Source: Deltaproteobacteria bacterium (lineage in GTDB: Bacteria > Myxococcota_A > Polyangia > Polyangiales > Polyangiaceae). From it: 64,000 nucleotides of DNA. The notes under the pieces are model-generated. The model did no database searches. It was not told where the DNA came from and saw nothing but the letters and a program-made list of their open reading frames with translations. Numbering within the stretch: position 1 is the first letter of the stretch; each line of letters begins with the position of its first letter. The stretch spans positions 78,385-142,384 of the forward strand of contig JACRCQ010000036.1 in the NCBI GenBank assembly GCA_016218915.1, read 5' to 3'. This document shows, piece by piece, positions 59,501 through 64,000 of this stretch. A program made the translations under genes and the position numbers.

Positions 59501-62352
59501 CACTCGAGCAGACGCTGGCGGCTGTAGACCATCCGCCACAGCGAGCGGACCGCGGCATCCGAGGCGACCCACGCCTCGAACGGCAGGAAGGTCAACCACA
59601 GAGCCACCCTTCCGAGACGTCGCGCTGTCGATTCGACGACCGTCTTGAGGTGGTCTCGCATGGGCGAGGTCGTCGGGCGCTGAGCCAGCTCGACGATGCC
59701 TGGCAGCAGCTCGGGGACGAACAGGATCGCGAGGACGGCCAGAGTCCAGGAATGGGGCGTGGGGAGCAGGAGCCAGCCTGACGCGAGCAATACCAGGTAG
59801 GCGGGCGCCACCAGGGCCCGGCGAAGGTTGTCGAATACCTTCCACCAACCCAAGGCGGCAATCGAAGGAGCGATTCGTTGGCCTGCGGCATCGCGCACGC
59901 GAAGTCCCAACCAGGGAAGGATCTGCCAATCGCCGCGCATCCAGCGATGGCGTCGAGCGGCATCCGCCAGGTAGCCGGAGGGCAGATCCTCCAGGAGCTC
60001 CACGTCGCTGCATTGGCCGGAGCGCGCATAGCACGACTCCAGCAGATCATGGCTCAGGACGGCATTGTCCGGGAAGCGGCCGTCGAGCAGCTGGCGGAAC
60101 GCCCCGACGTCGTAGATCCCCTTGCCGATGAACGACGTCTCCGAAAAGAGGTCTTGATAAAGATCCGAGACCACACGCGTATAGGGATCGACGCCCACCT
60201 CGCCGGCGAGAAGACGGGAATAGGGGCTTTGCACGGCGCTGCGCAGCGAGATGCTGACACGGGGCTGCAGAATGGCGTAGCCACGAACCAGGCGGCTGGC
60301 TCCCAGATCCATCCTGGGACGGTTCAAGGGGTGGGCCGCGGCGCCCACCAGCCTCCAGCCGGTCCCCCAAGGCAGGTCGGTGTCTGTGTCCAGGGTGATG
60401 ACGTAGTGGATCGAGGTCAGCTGCGTCGCATCGCCGACGATACGGCTGAAGGAGGCGCGATCGTCGCCGCACAAGAGCGCATTGAAGTCCTCGATCTTGC
60501 CACGCTTGCGCTCGCGGCCCATCCAGCAGCCTTCCTGCGCGTTGAAGACCCTGGAGCGATGCAGCAGGAAGAAGCGCCCGTGCGCTCCATTGCCGTACCT
60601 CCGATTCAACGCCTCGATACCGTCCGCGGTCTGCCGGAGCAACGCATCGTCACCCTGGACCTGCTCCTGCTGCGCGTCCACGAAGTCGGTCAGCAGGCCA
60701 AACCACAGGTTCGGATCGCGGTTGGCAAGGTACCGCAGCTCGAGCCCTTCGAGGATCGCAGCGATGCGGGCTTGTCCGGTCAGCAAGGTGGGCACGACGA
60801 CCATCGTGCGGCACGCGTCGGGTATGCCTCTCTCGAAGTCCATCCGCGGCAGGGCCCGGGGCTTGCGAACGATCGTGGCGAGCCAGTTCACCGCGGCAAT
60901 GGCACACTGCGATGCAGCCAGGGCCGCGCACAAGACCAAGACGGGCCACGCGAGCGAGGGTGCGGCGCGCCAGGGCAGGGCGAGCCATGCAACGCCTGCC
61001 GCGGACAGAATCAGGACCGGGCCGAGGTAGGCGAGGAGCTCGAGCCCGCGATGCAGCTTGCGGGGGAACAGCGACGAGGCCTTCTGCCCGCGAAGCGCGC
61101 GTCTGAGATGCCTCTTCCCTTCGTCCACCAGCACGTAGCCCACGTGAGCTTCCGCGTCGTCGCGGTGCTCCGCGTGGTGCGCTGCAGCCAGCGCGACCGC
61201 GGTCCGGGCCACCTCTTCCTCGTCGACGTGCAGCCTTCGCGCCGTGATTTCCACCACGTGCCGGTACGTATCGCGCGTCGCAAAGTCCATCTGGCTGTAC
61301 AGCCCCGCAGGCTCGTCTCTCAGGATGCGATCGACCGAGCTGTTGTCCTCGACGAACCTGGGCCACTCGGTCGCGTTGACGAGCCGAAGGCTTGCGATAC
61401 AGTTGGCCATGGAGGCCTGATCCGCTGCCTGGCACTGGCTCTCGGCACGGACGCTCTCTTCGATGGTCAGCCCTTGATCCGCGAGCCGCTGCTCCAGCCA
61501 CGCGAGCACGAAGCTGCTGGTGACCCCCCCGCCTTTGAGGGATTGGGTGAACTGGGCGACGAACGAAGGCGACAGCGGCGGGTTCTCGCGCGCCATGTCC
61601 GCGAGCGCTGACAGCGCGCTCTCATGCCTCTCGGACGGGGCGTCGATTCGCTGCGCCCATGCGAGCGCGAGATCGCGGTGCGTGCGCTGCCAGCTCATTC
61701 TTGCGGAGACCGCGCGAAGGTTCTCGAGCAGCGCGAGCCGGAGCATGATCGCGACCGACCACAGCTCTCCCAACGTCAGGTGCGCCACCGACTGGTACGC
61801 TGCTACGTAGCGGGCCAGCGCTTCGTCGTCCACGCGCCCATCCACGTGCGCGATGAACTCCAGTATCAGGTCGTAGATCCGCGGCAGGCCTGCCGGATCG
61901 CTGCCGCTCAGACGGGGAAGCTGACGGCAATAGCTCCGCGGGAAGTGCTTGCGTGCGAGATAGACCTGCTCCTCGATGAGGTAGTGATTGTCCAGCAGCC
62001 ACTCTGCCGCAGGCGACAGGCGCCGCCCGGCCCTGTGGGCCCTCGACATCAGATCGTGGCAGCGGGCGATCACGCGCTGCGAGTCTGCGAGACGGCTCAG
62101 AAGCCGATCGTTGCCCCGCCTCGGGCTGAGCACGTGGGCGGCGGCAAGCCGCCGCGCATGCATCTCCAGCTGCTCGATTGCGAAGACAGCGGAGCGCATC
62201 GGCTGCTCGCTGGCCCCGGACACGTACAGGTCTTCCGCCCAGCGCGCGAGGTCCGCGGACGACGGCAGCGGCGGCGTCGTCCCGCCCCCCAGACGGATGT
62301 CGCGGAGCCGATGGCTCCATGCATAACGCTTGGTGTGGATCACCGTCTTCAC
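53578..62352 (-). CDS. ndvB: Cyclic beta-1,2-glucan synthase (NdvB/ChvB/Cgs type)
   Basis: 2924 residues from GTG 62352, the usual length of this family. Order: N-terminal region, two helices (~390-460), GT84 glucosyltransferase domain with ITLDTDTDLPWG (~650), further helices (AYLVLLASGWLLL..., LAVLAILFVPELLPGIVEL, about six in all), a glucoamylase-like region with HFYNWYDTNTRKALRPLYVSSVDSGN, and a C-terminal GH94 phosphorylase domain with RTRCSDDYLWLPY (~2510) and GDWNDGMNRVG. All blocks are intact. The enzyme initiates, extends, trims and cyclises beta-1,2-glucan from UDP-glucose and releases it to the periplasm for osmotic adaptation. Two tiny overlapping ORFs precede it. Confidence 0.93.
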   Translation of the reverse strand: MKTVIHTKRYAWSHRLRDIRLGGGTTPPLPSSADLARWAEDLYVSGASEQPMRSAVFAIEQLEMHARRLAAAHVLSPRRGNDRLLSRLADSQRVIARCHDLMSRAHRAGRRLSPAAEWLLDNHYLIEEQVYLARKHFPRSYCRQLPRLSGSDPAGLPRIYDLILEFIAHVDGRVDDEALARYVAAYQSVAHLTLGELWSVAIMLRLALLENLRAVSARMSWQRTHRDLALAWAQRIDAPSERHESALSALADMARENPPLSPSFVAQFTQSLKGGGVTSSFVLAWLEQRLADQGLTIEESVRAESQCQAADQASMANCIASLRLVNATEWPRFVEDNSSVDRILRDEPAGLYSQMDFATRDTYRHVVEITARRLHVDEEEVARTAVALAAAHHAEHRDDAEAHVGYVLVDEGKRHLRRALRGQKASSLFPRKLHRGLELLAYLGPVLILSAAGVAWLALPWRAAPSLAWPVLVLCAALAASQCAIAAVNWLATIVRKPRALPRMDFERGIPDACRTMVVVPTLLTGQARIAAILEGLELRYLANRDPNLWFGLLTDFVDAQQEQVQGDDALLRQTADGIEALNRRYGNGAHGRFFLLHRSRVFNAQEGCWMGRERKRGKIEDFNALLCGDDRASFSRIVGDATQLTSIHYVITLDTDTDLPWGTGWRLVGAAAHPLNRPRMDLGASRLVRGYAILQPRVSISLRSAVQSPYSRLLAGEVGVDPYTRVVSDLYQDLFSETSFIGKGIYDVGAFRQLLDGRFPDNAVLSHDLLESCYARSGQCSDVELLEDLPSGYLADAARRHRWMRGDWQILPWLGLRVRDAAGQRIAPSIAALGWWKVFDNLRRALVAPAYLVLLASGWLLLPTPHSWTLAVLAILFVPELLPGIVELAQRPTTSPMRDHLKTVVESTARRLGRVALWLTFLPFEAWVASDAAVRSLWRMVYSRQRLLEWQTAAAVEGQANASIGRVLRRMWVGPALAAGVGALLVVSGTHQAYASASPVLLLWLLSPLVAWRVSRPLQAGTALLDDSDIQFLRRIARLTWRYFEVFTGPQDSWLPPDNFQEKNGHRVAHRTSPTDMGLSLLANLSAHDLGYLSGGQLLERTERSIESMEQLERHRGHFYNWYDTNTRKALRPLYVSSVDSGNLIGHVRVLRTGLLELASSPVLPIAALEGLRDTLRVLAAHVGPGQALESIDRLLEAPTDGLLASAIRMRQLDSAATLLTESIDREQQPEAAWWATAFARQVRAVVVELIQVAPWLSTPPVSSDTEAQRLLAEIDGARDLKELGALTRHAAGVLGARRATAPIELLTAPLRQGAEHIESRLRRIASLAQRCSSLTDAEFSFLYDPRRKLLAIGYWVTDRRLDGSFYDLLASESRLASYLAIASGQVPFDHWFALGRRLTTASGRQVLLSWSGSMFEYLMPLLVMPEFGGTLLDQTCSAAVARQIEYGKQRGVPWGISESCYNLTDVEGTYQYRAFGVPGLGLQRGLSDDVVISPYASVLGLLVDPQSACANLQRLADKALGPYGFYDAVDYTPSRLDEGEQAAVVQTFMAHHHGMSLLALAQTVLGPKMQDRFLRNPDLRAAALLLQERIPKPDALMHPHAREAQVSRRMQGRALAEPTMRVLSNPTSPVPEVHLLSNGHYHVMVSVAGAGYSRWNDQALTRWREDPTTESFGVFCYVGDERTHHGWSSSFQPTLHAGRKYEAVFTPGRAEFRRRDDKVETHTEIAVSSEDDLEIRRVRLTNRSEHARSLVVTSYAEVVLAPGVTDELHRVFSSMFVTAEIVADDSAILMTRRPRSAEEQPPWMFCMLLAVSSGAGDCSFETDRGRFLGRGRSARQPAALDDWGPLSGSQGSVLDPCVALRRRVELAIDTTETLDLIIGAAPTREAAMALVSKYQDHRMADRVFEVAATHSRAVLGHLGATEEQAKRYAQLASAVIFPISTYRAPTAILRRNRKGQSGLWGYAISGDLPIVLLRVSDVEHLHLVRDLLKAHAYWRTQGLATDLVLWNEDASGYRRVLDDQILGLIAAGTEAQLVDKPGGVFVRHIDNFPEEDRVLLQAVARITLRDVDGPLELQLERWRQAALPSRPPMLAPTRRTPSPERTLPPQSPRDDLIFANGTGGFTRDGREYIVDLPPGRHTPAPWVNVIANARLGTVVSESGSAYTWYGNSQLGRLTPWSNDPVSDPSGETLFVRDDSSGDSFSPLPGQRPSSAPYACRHGFGYTIFEHNEDGLGSVLTTYVSVGAPVKFLSLKLKNLADRPRKLSVFASVDLVLGDLRSRHAMHVVTELDPLTGAVLARNSYNTGFSDAVAFFDCSEPSRSVSGDRAEILGRNGDPSSPAALRLRRLSGRMGPGLDPCAAMHVQIELAAGAEREVVFILGAGANTAEAVALVQAHRGVGAARVALEEVWQFWNDKLGVLHAETPDAAMNVLMNGWLPYQVLSCRMWGRSGFYQSGGAYGFRDQLQDCLALLHQMPDLSRQHLLRCAERQFVEGDVQHWWHPPTGHGVRTRCSDDYLWLPYAVSRYVAFTGDTGVLDEPIPYLAGRVLNDLEESHYDLPGRSDQTGTLYEHCTRAILRGLPMGAHGLPLMGSGDWNDGMNRVGDLGQGESVWLGFFLHQVLSQFSSLAQQRGDQEFEGRCRTAAAELARNIERNAWDGAWYRRAYFDNGTPLGSAQNAECRIDSLPQSWATIAGVGAPEHRKQALDSMWDQLVCKDLEIVKLFTPPFNGGALEPGYVKGYPPGVRENAGQYTHGAVWAALALALAGRTEQASTIVSFLNPINHTLDPASVERYRVEPYVLAADVYSHPPHESRGGWTWYTGSAAWLYRLLHEVILGIERQADTLLFRPRVPASWTGFKVHYRYYQTFYHLAFVQSERHQGPPQLTLDGQVQQDGTLKLINDQRDHSVEVLFGPYVVESGQVPAAA

Positions 62353-62427
62353 AGCGGCACCGGCCTCGTCATCGGCGCGACCGGATCGTGGTCCGGGGCG
62401 GACTGCGCAGGGGACGAAGTCGACGGA

Positions 62428-62469
62428 TCACGTTGCTCCTCTGCCGACCCAACCCTGGAGATGGTCCAT
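62428..62469 (-). CDS. Possible 13-residue leader peptide (MDHLQGWVGRGAT)
   Basis: A strong Shine-Dalgarno (AAGGAG, spacing 6) precedes this 13-codon ORF. Its stop overlaps a GTG start of another tiny ORF. It could set translation of the glucan synthase by coupling; with so few codons, chance is a real alternative. Confidence 0.25.
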   Translation of the reverse strand: MDHLQGWVGRGAT

Positions 62470-62558
62470 GCGATGCTCCTTCGCGCCGTAAGAGCACGAT
62501 GCGGGCCGTTCGCATTGTGCCGAATATGAAGGGAATCGCTCTGGGCCGAAGGGCTCGT

Positions 62559-62577
62559 TCCACCAGAATGATGAATG
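62559..62577 (-). promoter_or_regulatory. Repeated motif B relative, copy 3
   Basis: Read on the minus strand: CATTCATCATTCTGGTGGA. It shares CATCATTCTG and TGGA with copies at 38092 and 43941, and its CATCA is 221 bases before the glucan synthase start, in the same orientation. Confidence 0.35.
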
Positions 62578-62655
62578 GGTCCATCAGAACGAAGGGGCGT
62601 TCCCGCGCCCTTGGCCGGAGCGGCCCGACAGGACATGCTGACGCAAACCGGACAT

Positions 62656-63462
62656 TCATGGAGCGTCGGCGCAGCAGCGGAACCCGATCTGCAGCTCATG
62701 AAAGTGCTGGTCATGGCCCACGGTCACAGGCCTGCAGCCACCGCGCATCGGCCCCCACCATCCTCCCTTGAGCCCGGACAAGTGCTTCTCTCCCCGAGGC
62801 GACATCCAGGGCTCGTCAAGCACCACCCACTCGTCCACGTTGCCCGCCATGTTCTGCACTCCGAAGCTGGAAACGCACTTCGGATGGGACGTGACGGGCT
62901 GTCGCAAGTCGATCAGCTTTCCACGGCGCACGAGAGGGCTCCTGTCGATGTTGCACAGCGCAGCGTCGCGCTGCGTGCCGTAGGGGTAGGGAGCCATCTG
63001 CTCACCTTCGCAGGCGAAGAGCCATTCGCGCTCCCGGCACAGCCGCCTGCCCTTTCTCCCGCAGAGGGCTGCGGCGTCGGTCCACGAGATATTGCTGAGC
63101 GGCAGGCCGTCTTCGCCGGCAGCCTCCAAGCGGTCCATGCAGAACCGCAGGGAGATACGCTCGGCCTTGCAGGTCGAGACCGGCTCAAATCGCGCACAGC
63201 GTGCGAAACGGTTCTTTTCGCGCGGCTCCAACCACCGGACGCAAACCTGCTGCGCGACAGGACAGAACCTCCCCTCGATCAGCACCATGTCCAGCGTACA
63301 ACCATGCAAGGGGATGGCAGCGAGGATCGGCTGGGAAGCTGAATCACTGGGCGCTGGATCGCCTGCGAGCTGGGGCCCATAGGTCGAAGGGACCTCACAG
63401 GCCCCGACCACGACCATGGAAACAAGCGCGGCTGCGATGGCAGAACGCCTGGCAAGTATCAC
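62656..63462 (-). CDS. Lipoprotein with formylglycine-generating-enzyme (SUMF1) fold
   Basis: 268 residues from GTG 63462, which overlaps the upstream gene's stop by GTGA and gives a clean lipoprotein signal (MILARRSAIAAALVSMVVVGAC). The body has SUMF1 blocks: PLSNISWTDAAALCGRKGRRL, REREWLFACEG, FGVQNMAGNVDEWVV, GGWWGPMRGGCRPV, HELQIGFRCC. The paired catalytic Cys of true formylglycine enzymes are not arranged as usual, so this is more likely a binding or structural member. Cys-rich overall. Confidence 0.78.
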   Translation of the reverse strand: MILARRSAIAAALVSMVVVGACEVPSTYGPQLAGDPAPSDSASQPILAAIPLHGCTLDMVLIEGRFCPVAQQVCVRWLEPREKNRFARCARFEPVSTCKAERISLRFCMDRLEAAGEDGLPLSNISWTDAAALCGRKGRRLCREREWLFACEGEQMAPYPYGTQRDAALCNIDRSPLVRRGKLIDLRQPVTSHPKCVSSFGVQNMAGNVDEWVVLDEPWMSPRGEKHLSGLKGGWWGPMRGGCRPVTVGHDQHFHELQIGFRCCADAP

Positions 63463-64000
63463 AGGAAGAACGAGGCGCCTACGGACGCATAGGGCCATCC
63501 GAGGCGGAAGGTGAAGCTTACCTTCTCGTTGCCCAGCCTGCCGCCCACGAAGAACACGGGCTCGATTCCGGTGTCGCTGTCGTTGTAGTCGCAAACGACG
63601 GGACCGTTGGGCCCTGCGCACCGGCCGTTCGGCCAGCTCCATCGGGAATGACGGACAGCAAGGCCTGGCTCTCCAAAGAGGCTGAAGGCTTTTGTGAAGA
63701 AGAAGTTCCACTGCATCACCACCGGAACCAGGAACTGGTTGTTGGAGCAGCTCCCTGACAGGTCGCGATTGTCCTTCCACCAGCACCGGTGGTTGTAGCG
63801 TCCCCAGTCGAGCCCGAAGCCGATCGCAACGCTGTTGTTGATGGATGGGACAAATCCGTTTGGGTGCGGCTCCATCCGAACGGTGCTGATCGAGCCGAAT
63901 CGTAGGGGTGTTGTGTGAAGGGAGCCAGGACAAGCGAGTGCCTTCTGCGGTACGTAACGGTTGCGAAGCCAGTTACCTACGCAGGAGGACCCGCCATGAC
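63459..64000 (-). CDS. Outer-membrane beta-barrel-like protein, 5' partial
   Basis: Open reading continues past the first ATG (63875) to the window edge without a stop, reading ...LHTTPLRFGSISTVRMEPHPNGF before it. The conserved-looking stretch FGSISTVRMEPHPNGFVPSI crosses that ATG, so the true start lies outside the window. About 180 residues are visible. The pattern is alternating aromatic strands (VAIGFGLDWGRY, FLVPVVMQWNFFFTKAFSLFGEPGL, EPVFFVGGRLG, SFTFRLGWPYASVGASFFL) ending in Leu after Phe-Phe, typical of an outer-membrane barrel C terminus. It overlaps the SUMF1-fold lipoprotein gene. Confidence 0.7.
   Translation of the reverse strand, partial: HGGSSCVGNWLRNRYVPQKALACPGSLHTTPLRFGSISTVRMEPHPNGFVPSINNSVAIGFGLDWGRYNHRCWWKDNRDLSGSCSNNQFLVPVVMQWNFFFTKAFSLFGEPGLAVRHSRWSWPNGRCAGPNGPVVCDYNDSDTGIEPVFFVGGRLGNEKVSFTFRLGWPYASVGASFFL

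Larger units (their letters stand above)
62353..62655. other. 303-bp intergenic region with two tiny ORFs and motif B copy 3
   Basis: On the minus strand a 13-codon ORF (62428-62469; AAGGAG six bases ahead of its ATG) overlaps by GTGA a 20-codon ORF (62369-62431; GAGGAG ahead of its GTG), which stops 16 bases before the glucan synthase GTG. Upstream of both lies a CATCATTCTG motif. No protein-length gene is supported. Confidence 0.4.

Noticed and set aside
62369..62659. 96-codon minus-strand frame upstream of the glucan synthase
   Set aside because: No usable start site and Arg/Pro-rich composition; only the short ORFs with ribosome sites inside it were kept as possibilities.

Overview
The window is high-GC DNA, coding-dense, with strongly G/C-biased third codon positions. 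It reads like a chromosome segment of a predatory or soil Myxococcota, most likely order Polyangiales. The signs are many lipoproteins with long Gly/Ala/Thr linkers behind the lipobox, a Hanks-type Ser/Thr kinase paired with a small two-helix membrane protein, a V4R-type sigma54 activator, a PAS protein with a CxxC...CxxC tail, a metacaspase-like lipoprotein and TamA/TamB. These are family-level inferences; no rRNA marker is present. I found no tRNA, rRNA, CRISPR array, transposase or phage gene.

Region 1 (1-17.4 kb) is an accessory surface and secreted-protein region. It holds the end of an FG-GAP/CARDB-like protein, a PilZ protein, a giant membrane protein with two alkaline-phosphatase-superfamily domains, and a set of lipoproteins: beta-helix, caspase-like, S41-protease-like, Cys-rich, DUF4091 and lamin-tail. 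A PAS protein closes it. A ~410 bp element bounded by inverted heptamer repeats lies at 7.4-7.8 kb.

Region 2 (17.3-25.7 kb) has a DUF169 protein coupled to a methyltransferase, small lipoproteins, a LEA-like helical protein, a DUF4398/OmpA lipoprotein pair, a coiled-coil stress-type protein, the V4R sigma54 activator, an unknown protein and an alpha/beta hydrolase.

Region 3 (25.8-46.9 kb) has the kinase with its overlapping partner, a coiled-coil/LysE reading frame, overlapping tamA-tamB, a YqjD/YqjE/YqjK-like trio, a site-2 protease overlapping a phospholipase-D/cardiolipin-synthase-like gene, a hybrid histidine kinase overlapping a response regulator with a decayed cyclase domain, an ice-binding-domain lipoprotein, a DUF1003 protein and a YihY/BrkB protein.

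Region 4 (47-64 kb) has a four-gene Mla-type phospholipid transport operon (STAS-MlaE fusion, MlaF, MlaD, auxiliary lipoprotein), a convergent Omp85-family protein, a B12-binding radical SAM protein, a 2924-residue cyclic beta-1,2-glucan synthase, and a formylglycine-enzyme-fold lipoprotein overlapping an outer-membrane barrel gene that runs off the right edge.

The second half is rich in envelope lipid and stress functions: TamAB, Mla, cardiolipin synthase, S2P, cyclic glucan and YqjD-like anchors. The most interesting signal is not a gene. Short oriented intergenic motifs recur upstream of several of these genes. One is TCAAGTTG-N15-CAATTCGA (three copies, identical spacing); the other is CATCATTCTG (three copies). 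Together they suggest an undescribed shared regulatory element for an envelope-stress gene set.
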